NCBI RefSeq assembly: GCF_036850765.1
Contig: NC_089498.1
Coordinates: 74,688,305-74,752,304 of the forward strand
Direction of reading: 5' to 3'
DNA from: Saccopteryx bilineata
Lineage: Eukaryota > Chordata > Mammalia > Chiroptera > Emballonuridae
Length of the DNA: 64,000 bases
This document shows, one piece after another, positions 47,065 through 58,307 of the stretch; position 1 is the stretch's first letter, and every line of letters begins with the position of its first letter. A program made the translations under genes and the position numbers. Below the pieces are notes generated by a model. It saw nothing but the letters and a program-made list of their open reading frames with translations. It was not told the DNA's origin and did no database searches.

Positions 47065-47270
47065 AATGTCCCATTGATTTAAGAGAGAGAAAGGAAGTGG
47101 GGGAGAGAAGAAGGGTGGGGAGGGAGAAGGAAACATAAAGAGAAGCATCAACTCATTGTCCCACTTAGTTATGCATTGATTGCTTCCTGTATGCCCCGAC
47201 CTAGGATTGAACCAGTGACCTCAGTGTGCCAGGATGATGCTCTGTCACTGAGCAACCCAGCCAGTGCCTA
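47065..47270 (-). mobile_element. Type C/D SINE, diverged
   Basis: 'ccattgatttaagagagaga', 'agcatcaactcattgtccca', 'gaccta ggattgaaccagtg' and head 'gagcaacccagccagtgcc' in reverse order. The tail is expanded with GA-rich sequence (47085-47135). Confidence 0.8.
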
Positions 47271-47379
47271 CCTCAGTTAAATGTATATTTATTTAGCTTA
47301 TTGTCTATGACCATAGAGGATTTATTTAAGACCATTTAAAAGTCTCTAGCTCTATAAAGGGTGGAACAGTATAATGCAA

Positions 47380-47500
47380 AGACACCAGATGGGGAGTCAG
47401 GAGACATGGGCTCTGATTCTGCTGCTCTGTAGCAAAAGCAAAATTGATGCAAGTCATTTAACCCCTTTGAACCTTACTTGTCTCATTGGAAGAGTTCACA
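47380..47500 (+). repeat. MIR remnant
   Basis: 'tggggagtcaggagacatgggctctgattctgctgc' and 'caagtcatttaacccctttgaacctta' are consecutive MIR core pieces. Confidence 0.6.
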
Positions 47501-47696
47501 AAGTACATTATTACTAAGTCTCCTTGTTAGTCTAGGTTAATAACATAACTACTTTTGATCATATTTTTTTCTGGGTTCATGTTTTATCATGTAAATAAGA
47601 TTGGTTGACATTTGTTTCTCAGACACATGGAGACTTGAAAGCCAGGTATATTATGGATTTTAGTTATTTAAGTTGAAGTTCTTTAGACTTAAAAAA

Positions 47697-48565
47697 ATTT
47701 TTTTTTAATTTTTTAGTGAGAGGAGGTGAGACAGAGAGACAGACTCCCACATGCACCCCAACTGGGATCCACCTGGAAAGCCCTCTAGGGGGCGATGCTC
47801 TACCCATCTGGGGCCATTGCTCAGTTGCAACTGGAGCCATCTTTTTTAGCACCTGAGGCAGAGGCCATGGAGTCATCCTCAGCACTCAAGGCCAACTTGC
47901 TCCAGCCAATTGAGCCATGGCTGCAGAAGGAGAAGAGAGAGAAAGAGAAAGAAAAAGAGAGAGAAGGGGGAGAGGTGGAGAAGCAGATTGTTGCTTCTCC
48001 TGTGTGCCTTGACTGGGAATTGAACCTGGGTCTTCCACAGGCCAGGCTGGGGCTCTACTACTGAGCCAACCAGCCAGGGCTTAAACTTTAAAAAAGAAAA
48101 GATTTTATTTATTCATTTTAGAGAGAAGAGATGGGTGGGGAGGAGCTGGAAGCATTAACTCCCATATGTGCCTTGACCAAGCAGGTCCAGGGCTTTGAAC
48201 CGGTGACCCTGGTGTTCCGAACAGTATAATGCACTTTAACCACTGTGCCACCACAGGTCAGGCAGACTTTTTTTTTAAGAGAGAGAGAGAGACAGGGAGA
48301 GAGAGAGGGAGGAGAAAGATGAGAAGCATCAACTCGTAGTTGTTTCACTTTAGTTGTTCATTTATTGCTTCTCATATGTGCCTTAAAGTGGGCACTCAAG
48401 CCAAATGAGTGACCCTTTGCTCAAGCCAGAATCCTTGGGATCATGTGGATGATCCTGTGCTCAAGCTGATGACCCCACACACAAGCTAGTGACCTTGGGG
48501 TTTTGAACCAGGCACCTCAGTGTTTTGGTTCGACACTCTATCCACTGTGCCACCAGCAGTCAGGC
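47697..48565 (-). mobile_element. Three nested or stacked SINEs (types A, D, B)
   Basis: 47697-48080 is type A (ends 'ccaaccagccagggc'). 48090-48263 is type D (ends 'ccaccacaggtcaggc'). 48264-48565 is type B (ends 'caccagcagtcaggc'). All are on the minus strand. The outer flanks 'ttctttagactt' (about 47680) and 'ttttttagactt' (about 48568) look like one duplication around the whole stack, so the type B copy landed first and the others entered its T-rich tail. Confidence 0.85.
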
Positions 48566-50382
48566 AAGTTTTTTAGACTTTAAATTGAAATAGAGGATAA
48601 TCAGAGAAATGCTTCTTCTATTTGAAGGCAATACAAAATTTATTTTATCGAAGTGTGAGAACTGAAGAATTTTCCATAGTAGTGAGCATCAACATCAGCA
48701 TGTACTATGATTTAAATTGTGTCCATGGCTATAAATATTACATCTTATAGCCTTCCTATAGTGGAAACTGTATGTTAGCTTCAAAAGTATGATGCTGACA
48801 TAACATGTATAAGTGATTGTGGGAAAAGTGCTTTTAGTGAAAATTAATCGTTTATAATAGCGCAGTCCAAATATTGCAGCATTTATATGTAAACTATTAC
48901 TAACTATAAGTGTTCTTTTTCAAAAATTTTTTTAAAAAGCATGTATTACTAGATTGTGTATGTGTGTGAGAGAGTGTGAGAGAGACAGTTTTCTTAGTAT
49001 TTCTCAATTGGGAAAGTTTCTTAAAATATTTTTATTTAATAACTTATTAATGTTATATCATGTATCAATCAAAACATATGAATTCAACCAGACATGTGAA
49101 TGCTTACTATACACTATATGCTGTGGAGAAAATCAAGAGATATATAAAACATGATATCTAAAATTAAATCTCATTCCTTTTCTTCTGTTTCACAACTGAG
49201 AGCTATCACTTCTCATACTTTCATACTAAAATCAATTTGTCATGGCTTGGGTGAATGTAGTCTGAATAGTTGATATCTTTTGCTGGGTTAGTTCTGCTTT
49301 ATGATTTGCTATGAAATGGATTTTAAAAATTTGTGTGATAGCAAAGTCAGAGAAAACTCATACTTATTATTCACAGTTGATAAAGGCTTTTTAGTAATTT
49401 GTACTGATGTGTGATCGAAGTATTTTGGAAAAAGATGAATGAAAGAGTAATATATTAGTTTGCTTATGCAACAATTAACTTTGAAGAGACATGAGAATGA
49501 AATGTAAGATGACTTCATCCGGTTCTGTTTAACTTTTTTATAAGCTTGTCAAGGAAATACCTGTTTACTTGAAAAATCAGTACAAAATTTGAATGTTTAA
49601 AAGCCTGGTGCACTTTCAACTTAATAAGCTATTATATTTCCCAAGAAAGTGAAATGTGGACATATGAAGTAGACACACTTCTGAGAGCCAATCACTCATG
49701 AGCTACCTTATAATTCCTTCCTAATTTTCTTCTAAAGAGTTTTTACATCAAGCTTCCCTATGATAAATATAATTGTATCAGGTTAACATGGCCCGGTATC
49801 AAGGGATCATAGTAGATGAAAATTAGCATTCCCTTTTCTGATAAGTGAACAGAATGGTATAGGAACTGTCCCAACTCATTCTCCATGTCAGCAGCAATGC
49901 CAGAAATAAGACCCATGTGCTCTAAACTCAAATCTAAAGTATCTATAATAGAAGTAGGGAAGTCATGACAATTTTGCTTCTGAGGGGTACCCTAAGTAAT
50001 TTCTTAGGTTATTTCAAAACCACATTTTTTTCCTACTTATATTTTCTTTCTCTTCATTCCTTCCTTCCCCCCTTTCCCACTTTTATTTCTCTCTCCTGCT
50101 TCTTACGCCTGTCTGAAGCCCTCTCTTAGCATTTAATACTAACCAGGCCTTAATCCACCTCTGATAATCGATGAGTAGCATCTCTCAGGCTAATCCTTCC
50201 TCATATGGCAATTACATACTACAGACAAAAGACAAAAACTAATTAAAGGCACTAGAGAGTGATCATGGGAAGATATTGGAGGGAAGGCGAGACTCAAAAA
50301 GGGAACAGCACTGGTGAGTCTCCCACTTTATATGACTTTCAACCTAAAGGAAGTCCTAGTCTGCATCAGAAGGATTGGTGTC

Positions 50383-50802
50383 TGTTGTGGACCATAAATG
50401 GCAAAAAGCCATTGTAGATTTCAAGGCTTAGCAAAAGGCTAAGTTCTCCCCCTTCCATCTCCATATTTGGCTTTGATGCTGAGTATTTGCACCCACTCCA
50501 CTTGCTTCCTTGGGTTGCTGGAAGCAATATACATGCCCTGCCTTTGACTCTTTGTTTCAGATGTTGGTAGATTTCACTAATTATCCTGTTTTTGCCTTGG
50601 GAGAGTTCTTAGCCTTTGGTGTGCAACTTTGTATCAGGGTCCTTGATTTGCATATGGCTATATAATAAAGTGAACTGGGGCTATGAGGCACTCGGATACT
50701 GCCAGGCAGTTTGAGGAGTCCTCCCGGTCCCATTGGTTTTGTTTTGATAAGTGTGTTTCCTTAATTCCGAACCGTTATTAGGAGCCGCGCTGGTCCGTGG
50801 CA
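50383..50802 (+). repeat. 5' LTR of the provirus
   Basis: 420 bp, TGTTGTGG...GGCA. It contains a TATA-like/poly-A-signal cluster 'tatataataaag' near 50660 and a terminal 'ggagccgcgctggtccgtgg'. It aligns with the 3' LTR over its full length, differing at scattered bases and by small indels (for example 'actaattatcc' here against 'actaatgtatcc' there). This means the insertion is old enough for the two LTRs to drift apart. Confidence 0.93.
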
Positions 50803-50804
50803 AG

Positions 50805-50822
50805 TGGCGCCTGAACAGAAGA
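50805..50822 (+). other. Primer binding site, lysine tRNA type
   Basis: TGGCGCCTGAACAGAAGA lies two bases after the 5' LTR. The first 14 bases match the lysine-tRNA(UUU)-type primer site except for a T where most have C. Confidence 0.8.
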
Positions 50823-50915
50823 CTTGAGTATGAGTACGAGGAAACTAAAACTGAAGGAAGGTGATGGAACTCCCCAAAGTGAAGTACGCACAGTGAGTAA
50901 AGCAAGTTTTTCGGG

Positions 50916-51317
50916 GCCCTGGCCGGTTGGCTCAGCGGTAGAGTGTTGGCCTGGCGTGCGGGGGACCCGGGTTCGATTTCCAGCCAGGGCGCAAGGGAGA
51001 AGCGCCCATTTGCTTCTCCACCCCCCCCTCCTTCCTCTCTGTCTCTCTCTTCCCCTCCCGCAGTCAAGGCTCCGTTGGAGCAAAGATGGCCCGGGCGCTG
51101 GGGATGGCTCCTAGGCCTCTGCCCCAGGTGCTAGAGTGGCTCTGGTCGTGGCAGAGCGACGCCCCAGAGGGGCAGAGCATCGCCCCCTGGTGGGCAGAGC
51201 GTCGCCCCTGGTGGGCGTGCCGGGTGGATCCCGGTTGGGTGCGTGCAGGAGTCTGACTGTCTCTCCCCGTTTCCAGCTTCAGGAAGGTGCAGGAAAAAAA
51301 AAAAAAAAGAAAAAAGA
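50916..51317 (+). mobile_element. Type A SINE in the proviral leader, subfamily 1
   Basis: Full-length copy starting 'gccctggccggttggctcag' with B-box-like 'gggttcgatttcc' and an A-rich tail. Flanking 'aagtttttcgggg' and 'aagtttttgggga' are its target duplication. It is younger than the provirus. Confidence 0.94.
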
Positions 51318-52070
51318 AAGTTTTTGGGGAAAGTGTAGTTGGGAGTAAAAGAATATGGGACAGATACGGTAAAAAATAAGAGACCTTTTTGTAGAAATGT
51401 TTCCGTATGAAGACAACTCGTCTGAAGAGTATCAGGGTGAGCCGGAAACAGAGGGATGTGAATACAAGGATAACTTGGAGAGGATGACAAGGGGGATGAA
51501 AAATCCGTGGCTACGGCTGCCTTAGCCGCGGGGCCTCCACTGCCCTCAGCTTCTTCCTATATTCAACCCTCTGCTCCTCCGTTCCCTTATCAGGCTGATT
51601 GCGGAGTCTATAGCTCAAAATCTGAGAAATACCCCCTCCAACAATCTATAGACCAGGCTCAAAATGTAGGGAAAACAATAAATGATGGCTTTACCCATTT
51701 TTCTGTTGTAGAAAGACAGGATGATACAGGGAGACTAGTGTGAGAACATGAACCTGTACCTTTTAAAGCTCTGAAAGAGCTTAAACTTGTTTGTGTTCAG
51801 TATGGGCCTACTGCCCCTTCTTCACTTGGTTTATTAGATACTATTAGGGCAGAGGCTCTTCCCCCAAATGACTGGAAGGTGATTGCTTGTGCTTGTCTCT
51901 CCAGTGGTGATTATTTGCTGTGGAAGTTGGACTTTCATGAAGGGGCTGTTGAGGTAGGAGAAAAATCTCAGCATAGTCAACCTGAGCCGCCAGTTACAGC
52001 AACTATAGAATTTGAGAATGGATAGGAGATTCAGGTATTAGGAAAGTTACAGCTTTTCCTGTCATGATCT
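51318..52070 (+). pseudogene. Degraded retroviral gag (matrix/linker/capsid N-terminus)
   Basis: The upstream part has an acidic, then a proline-rich linker (51507-51600). After an in-frame TGA at 51741-51743 the reading continues into a capsid-like segment with QYGPTAP and ACLSSGDYLLW, which match the betaretroviral capsid N-terminal domain. This agrees with the lysine primer site and 6 bp duplication. The reading stops near 52025, and the rest of capsid is missing. A structural-protein remnant only; no product expected. Confidence 0.8.
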
Positions 52071-52296
52071 GATTTTCTTTAATGTTTTAACTATGGTCTT
52101 CTGAACTATCATTTCGTTTCTTTCTTGTTCTTTGCCTGGAAATTGAAGCAGCGGACCTGTGTTGGATCTGACTATAGAAAATATCCCAGCAGCTGCCGAG
52201 AGCAAATTTTCTCGGGTAGATTTTGTTTAGTCACATCCTTCAGTCCCTGTGTCTGAGGATGCCCTGACTAATATCGGGCAGGCATCTTTCTAATCT

Positions 52297-53820
52297 GCAT
52301 GTGTTCTGAAATCCCGGGTTTCTCTCTGGTTTGTCTAATTCTTGTTTCTGTTTAGTCTTTGTTTAATGTTGTCAAAATGTGTCTGTTTTTAAGGCCTGAA
52401 TTAAGTTTTTTTTGCATGCAAAAATTGGAAATGCTGGCTCTAATATTTAGAAAAAATAAAATGTTTTTAGAACTTGTAACGAGTGCTCATTTAAATTTAA
52501 GTAAAATAGAATGTAGATCCTTAAGACTTATTGATTTGGTTAGTGCATTGTGAGGTGTGTTCAGAGTTAGGAGCCAAATAGCAACTTAAGTATTAGGAAA
52601 CTCCTGCAAATCTTCTTTGTCATGCTCTTTTTACTTTAAGTTTTTTGAATACTGATGTACAGGGTCATTCAGCAGCAGAGAGACTCTGGAACCCTGCAAG
52701 GAAAGCCTTCCCTGAAGTGCAATGGAGAGACCTGCTCACAGGAATCTGGCAAGGGCCAGACCCTGTTCTCTTATGGGGCTGAGGGTATGTGTGTGTTTTT
52801 CCTAGGTCTGCTGAAGCTCTTTGGTGGATCCCTGAACGACTGGTGAGACACCATGATTCTAGATGAGAGACTCACTTCACAAGAGCAATTGCATAAGACT
52901 TATTTTACTATACTCTCTTCCCTTTCTCAATTATTATTATCTATTTTTTTTTAATGTTTTAGATTATTTTATTTATTTCCTGCTCCATTGCCTGAAAAAA
53001 GGGCGAAAGGAGGGCCTGATTTGGGTGTTGCTGAACAGAAATCTCATATGGCCATCTTGAGATTTCTTGAGAGAGATCTCTGTTTAGTATATATCCTTAT
53101 TATATTCCTATTAAGGTAGCCCTACTTAAGATCAAGCAGGCCATAGTTTAATCTCTAAAACCCCGGGTTTCACTCTTGATTTGTGTGATTGTATGTAAAG
53201 TCTTTGTTTAATGTCTAAGTGTCTTTGTTTATAAGGCCTGAATTAAGTTCTTACATGAAAAAAAATAATAATAATTTTGGAAATGCCGGCTCTAGTATTG
53301 AAAACAAAATAAAAATAATTTCATTTCCCTACATAAATATAATTTTGTTTGGAATAAGTAAAGCACACTCATTTTAGATCCAAAAGACTTGCTAATTTAG
53401 CCAGGCTGCTCCAGGCCGCAAGTGGAAGGCTTGAAGCAGCATAGATTTACATAATAAAAGTGTAAAGATTCTTTTTACTGTAGGAGAATAATGAAGATCA
53501 CACTGGGATTTTTCAGTTTTGATATGTACTCTTTAAAGTGCCTGTTAATTAATGTTAAGGGGGTGTTTTGATAAGTGTGGGAATGTTGCTTGAAGGTGCA
53601 TTTAGTCTATTTTTGTTAAAAGTTAACAAAGTCAAGAATTTCTTGCAATCTTTGAAGTCAAAGTATTTTAAAGTGTGCTTAACATTTGCTTGAAGATCAA
53701 TTGTAAATAATATAAAAAGAAAGGGGGGGGGGTCATGTCCTGGAGCTCCTGCAGGTCTACCCTGTCATGCTTTTTACTTCAAACAGTTTCTTTTGAATGC
53801 TGATGTACAAGAGATGCCAA
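52297..53820 (+). repeat. Degenerate duplication inside the provirus
   Basis: Two related blocks. 52297-52665 has 'gttctgaaatcccgggtttc', 'aaggcctgaattaagttttt', 'ggaaatgctggctctaatat' and 'catgctctttttactttaag'. 53150-53820 has 'taaaaccccgggtttcactc', 'aaggcctgaattaagttctt', 'ggaaatgccggctctagtat' and 'catgctttttacttcaaaca'. The phrases occur in the same order with changed spacing. I see no coding in either. A run of nine G lies near 53725. Confidence 0.75.
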
Positions 53821-53934
53821 ATTTTTTTGTCCTGCAAACTACTAACCCTTTTTTAATTTTTATTTGATTCAGCTAATAACACTGTTTTGTCTTTTTTCCA
53901 AATAGCTCCAGATATATAGGCAGATAGGGACTCT

Positions 53935-54700
53935 CAAGCCCCTCAGTGAGATCTTCTGAGCACGGCTTTTAAGGTACCAAGAGGCCAAAAAAGCCCAAAG
54001 GAGATCAGGTAAAATACTAGCTCTTGGCATATGCCCTCAAAGGCTCCAACGCTCCAACTGGAACTTCATCAGGGCCCTGCTTCAATAGTGGAAAGGATGG
54101 TCATTTAAGCCAAAGTCTGCCAGGCTTACATGCCTTTGCTGTGAGGAAGAAGGGACACACTGGAAGGTAGGCTTCCTCCTCGCTCCTCTAAGGGAGGGTT
54201 CAGTCTCTTCCAGCCCTGCTCCAGCTACCTGTGACCTAACCTTGCCCAGAATAGTGGGATTCGCCACTGAAGGCTAAATGGTGTCCAGGGCCATCGGCCC
54301 CATCTATGACACTGTGGATGAGCCTGGGGTATTTCTTCCAAGTAGCCGGTAGACTGGTCTCATTTACAAGGGCCGCTTAACTATGTCTTGCCTGAATATT
54401 CAGGTTTTTTATTCTTCCCTCGAAGATCTCTGTTGTGGGTATTGATAGTCCTGTTTTCTGCTGCTTTGTTTAATATATAGTCTTTCCTTTATTTCTCCTG
54501 CCTCAATGCCCCACTCATATTTTAGGCTAGGACCTACTCCTAATTCAGAGCTCCTTTTTTCCTTTTTTGCCAACTTACAAATTTACCTCTGCCACCCAAC
54601 TTAGTGTATCCCAAGGTTCTCCTCACCACCCCATGGCTGTAAAGCTCCAGTATAGGACCCCTGGGTTCATCCTTCCAGTTTAAAGAAAACGGAAGCTCCG
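53935..54700 (+). pseudogene. Possible type-C-like gag nucleocapsid and protease remnant
   Basis: About 54075-54130 reads CFNSGKDGHLS, a zinc-knuckle pattern with its second Cys changed. Just after, in a shifted frame, comes EEEGTHWKV, which resembles a second knuckle. Further on, ISVVGID and QCPTHILG resemble the flanks of a class I (type-C) retroviral protease, whose catalytic DTG is not present. Several stops and frameshifts. The assignment to class I rather than class II is my judgement from motif flavour and is uncertain. Confidence 0.45.
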
Positions 54701-55053
54701 TCTTCATGTTGCTATTGACAGCTTTTCCAGTCTACCTGGGTCATTGCCAGCTGGGAGCAGCGGTAATTGGGACTTTGATGCTAGCTGCAGAGTGTGGAAG
54801 TGTGACGGCAATTCCAATGCCATGTGGACTTTTCCTGAATGTGGACTTTTCCTGGACTCCTGCTCCTGTGACAGTTTTTAATGGACTGAACTGGGGTTGG
54901 GTTGCATTTACAAAGATTTGGAATGGTGTTGGTGCCGATTTGGACTTGGTGAACACGTTAAGGACATTACTCTTTTATAGATTCTTGTTGTATTAGCTTA
55001 AAGAGTTTGCTCAAAGGCTTTAATCACTGTGATGTATTAGTATACTTGTTTTG

Positions 55054-56518
55054 AATGGGACTACATGAGACTAAGAAGTTTTTGCTCAGCAAGAGAAACT
55101 GATAACAAAATAAACAGACAGCCAACTAAATGGGAAATGATATTTTCAAACAACAGCTCAGATAAGGGCCTAATATCCAAAATATACAAAGAACTCATAA
55201 AATTCAACAACAAACAAACGAACAATCCAATAAAAAAAATGGGAAGAGGACATGAACAGACACTTCTCCCAGGAAGAAATACAAATGGCCAGCAGAAATA
55301 TGAAAAGATGCTCATCTTCTTTAGTTATCAGAGAAATGCAAATCAAAACTGCAATAAGATACCACCTCACACCTGTTAGATTAGCTATTATTAGCAAGAC
55401 AGGTAATAGCAAATGTTGGAGAGGCTGTGGAGAAAAAGGAACCCACATTCACTGTTGGTGGGAATGTAAAGTAGTACAACCATTATGGAAGAAAGTATGG
55501 TGGTTCCTCAAAAAACTGAAAATAGAATTACCTTATGACCCAGCAATCCCTCTACTGGGTATATACCCCCAAAACTCAGAAACATTGATACGTGAAGACA
55601 CATGCTGCCCCATGTTCATTGCAGCATTGTTCACAGTGGCCAGGACATGTAAACAACCAAAAAGCCCGTCAATAGATGACTGGATAAAGAAGATGTGGCA
55701 CATATACACTATGGAATACTACTCAGCCATAAGAAATGATGACATCGGCCCTGGCCGGTTGGCTCAGCGGTAGAGCGTCGACCTAGCATGCGGAGGACCC
55801 GGGTTCGATTCCCGGCCAGGGCACACAGGAGAAGCGCACATTTGCTTCTCCACTCCTCTGCTGCACTTTCCTCTCTGTCTCTCTCTTCCCCTCCCGCAGC
55901 CAAGGCTCCACTGGAGCAAAGATGGCCCGGGCGCTGGGGATGGCTCTGTGGCCTCTGCCTCAGGCGCTAGAGTGGCTCTGGTCACAACATGGCGACGCCC
56001 AGGATGGGCAGAGCATCGCCCCCTGGTGGGCAGAGCGTCGCCCCATGGTGAGCGTGCCGGGTGGATCCCGGTCGGGCGCATGCGGGAGTCTGTCTGACTG
56101 TCTCTCCCTGTTTCCAGCTTCAGAAAAATGAAAAAAAAAAAATTAAAAAAAAAAGAAATGACATCAGATCATTTACAGCAAAATGGTGGGATCTTGATAA
56201 CATTATACGAAGTGAAATAAGTAAATCAGAAAAAAACAGGAACTGCATTATTCCATATGTAGGTGGGACATAAAAGTGAAACTAGGAGACATTGATAAGA
56301 GTGTGGTGGTTACGGGGATAGGGGGAAGAGGGAGAAGGAGAGGGAAAGGGGGAGGGGCACAAAAAAACTGGATAGAAGGTGACAGAGGACAATCTGACTT
56401 TGGGTGATGGGTATGCAACATAAGTGAACGAGGAGATAACCTGGACTTGTTATCTTTGAATATATGTATCCTGATTTATTGATGTCACCCCATTAAAAAT
56501 AAAATTAAAAAAAAAAAA
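55054..56518 (+). mobile_element. 5'-truncated L1 flanked by a 93 bp duplication
   Basis: L1 ORF2 C-terminal part ([48 protein letters not shown]) plus 3'UTR and poly-A. Frames are largely open before the SINE insertion at 55747. The host sequence 54961-55053 is repeated at 56519-56611 with only two differences in 93 bp. It begins at 'aggacattactcttttatag' and ends 'gtatacttgttttg'. This is far longer than the usual 7-20 bp L1 duplication. Confidence 0.92.
55747..56152 (+). mobile_element. Type A SINE in L1, subfamily 2
   Basis: Full-length copy with B-box-like 'gggttcgattcccgg', 'acaacatggcgacgcccagg' and A-rich tail. Duplications aagaaatgatgacatc (55731-55746) and aagaaatgacatc (56153-56165) differ by a 3 bp loss. 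It interrupts the end of L1 ORF2. Confidence 0.95.
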
Positions 56519-56739
56519 AGGACATTACTCTTTTATAGATTCTTATTATATTAGCTTAAAGAGTTTGCTCAAAGGCTTTAATCACTGTGATGTATTAGTA
56601 TACTTGTTTTGGGTATCTGTTAGCATTGGCTATACTCATTTTGTGTTTGTTCTGTATTTTTTCCGTCTGCCTACAAATTAGAATCTGGGAAACTAAGAAA
56701 TCAGATGAGTGCAAATCTCAGTACACAAATTAAAAATAA

Positions 56740-56756
56740 AAAAGAAAAGGGGGATA
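56740..56756 (+). other. Polypurine tract
   Basis: 'aaaaagaaaagggggata' immediately precedes the TG of the 3' LTR, the position and composition of a retroviral plus-strand primer. Confidence 0.75.
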
Positions 56757-57182
56757 TGTTGTGGACCATAAATGGGAAAAAGCCATTGTAGATTTCAAGG
56801 CTTAGCAAAAGGCTAAGTTCTCCCCCCTCCATCTCCATATTTGGCTTTGATGCTGAGTATTTGCACCCACTCCACTTGCTTCCTTGGGTTGCTAAAGGCA
56901 ATATACATGCCCTGCCTCTGACTCTTTGTTTCAGATGTTGGTAGATTTCACTAATGTATCCTGTTTTTGCCTTGGCAGAGTTCCTGTCTTAGCCTTGGAT
57001 GTGCAACTTTGTATCAAGGTCCTTGATTTGCATATGGCTATATAATAAAGCGAACTGAGGCTCTGAGGCACTCGGATTCTGCCAGGCAGTTTGAGGAGTC
57101 CTCCCGGTCCCATCGTTTTTGTTTTGATAAGTGTGTTTCCTTAATTCCGCACCATTATTAGGAGCCACGCTGGTCCGCGGCA
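56757..57182 (+). repeat. 3' LTR of the provirus
   Basis: 426 bp TGTTGTGG...GGCA, colinear with the 5' LTR. It keeps 'tatataataaag' near 57040. Followed by the ggtgtc duplication at 57183-57188. Confidence 0.93.
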
Positions 57183-57554
57183 GGTGTCCTCAGTTTTTCA
57201 GGCTTGAAAAACCAGAGGACAGATTTTGGGAAAACTATAACCACTGAAAAGTGAAGGGGAAAATCCTGGCAAGGAGAAGTCCAAAGAGGGGAGACCCAAA
57301 TTCTGTATATAAACTCCAGCCAAATCCAGTCAAGCTAATAGCCTGCAACAATGAAACAAAATACAAATACTCTTTAAATGAATATAACCAAATCCAGAGT
57401 CTATGACATGACATTTATAATATACAGTCTATAATCCAAAATTACTAGACATGTGGAAATGTGAAAATTTGGCTCATTTTCAAGAGAAAAGGCAATCAAT
57501 GGAGATCAATCTCTAGATGACACAGGTGTTGAAAATGAGCAGACATAGATTTAA

Positions 57555-57922
57555 TTTAATTTAGTTTTGTATTTTTCTTAAGTGGGAAGTGGGGAGGCAG
57601 AGGGACAGACTCTAGGATGTGCCTGACTGGGATCCACCTGGCAAACCCACTAGGGGACGATGCTCTGCCCATCTGGGCCATTTGCTCAATTGCAACCAGA
57701 GCCATTTTAGCACCTGAGGTGGAGGCCATGGAGCCATCCTCAGCACCCGGGCCAACTGCTTCAATGGAGCCTTGGCTACAGGAGGGGAAGAGAGAGATAG
57801 AAGAAAGAGGGCAAAGGTGGAGAAGCAGATGGTCACTTCTCCTGTGTGCCCTAACCAGGAATTGAACCTGGGACAGCCACATGCCGGGTTGACGCTCTAC
57901 CACTGAGTCAACTGGCGAGGGC
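57555..57922 (-). mobile_element. Type A SINE
   Basis: Reverse copy ending 'gtcaactggcgagggc'. Duplications gagcagacatagattta (57537-57553) and aagcagacatggatttt flank it. Confidence 0.9.
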
Positions 57923-58307
57923 AAGCAGACATGGATTTTAAAGTAGTTATTATAATAATACTCAAAGATATAAAATATGCTTTTATTAAGGAAATGATAG
58001 GTCATTTCAGATGAAAAAGAAAACTATAAAAATAAAAGTTCTAAAACTGAAGAATGCAACATCCAGAATAAAATTTACTGGACTGTTTAATGGCAGAGAT
58101 GCTATCTCTGAAGAGTCAGCTGACATGAAGATAAATCAGCAGAAATTACACAGTCTGATAAGTAGAGAAAGGATTGAAAAAAATAAAAAACAGAGCTTCA
58201 GAGATTTGTCAGGTAGTGGTTTAACATTTGTGTTACTGGAGTCCCAGACAGATGAGAGAAAATGGGGCCAAAGAAAAAAAATTTAAAGAAATAATAGCTA
58301 TCCAATT

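Larger units (their letters stand above)
50383..57182 (+). mobile_element. Endogenous retrovirus, class II-like, LTR to LTR, non-autonomous
   Basis: Two LTRs (50383-50802 and 56757-57182) with TG...CA ends enclose the element. A perfect 6 bp duplication ggtgtc flanks it (50377-50382 and 57183-57188), as in betaretrovirus-like (class II) insertions. The primer site TGGCGCCTGAACAG at 50805 fits lysine tRNA, and a polypurine tract 'aaaaaagaaaaggggga' ends just before the 3' LTR. The interior keeps a broken gag remnant, a large non-coding block with a degenerate duplication, and a possible zinc-knuckle/protease remnant. I see no polymerase or envelope. It is interrupted by a SINE (50916-51317) and an L1 (55054-56518). 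It cannot make virus. Confidence 0.93.

Noticed and set aside
54706..54996. 96-codon ORF as a retroviral envelope remnant
   Set aside because: Located where envelope might lie, with hydrophobic stretches, but I see no recognisable envelope motif and it ends in the 93 bp repeat.
55252..55773. 173-codon ORF as a host gene
   Set aside because: It is the C-terminal part of L1 ORF2 (5'-truncated copy) running into a SINE; no start or domain start of its own.
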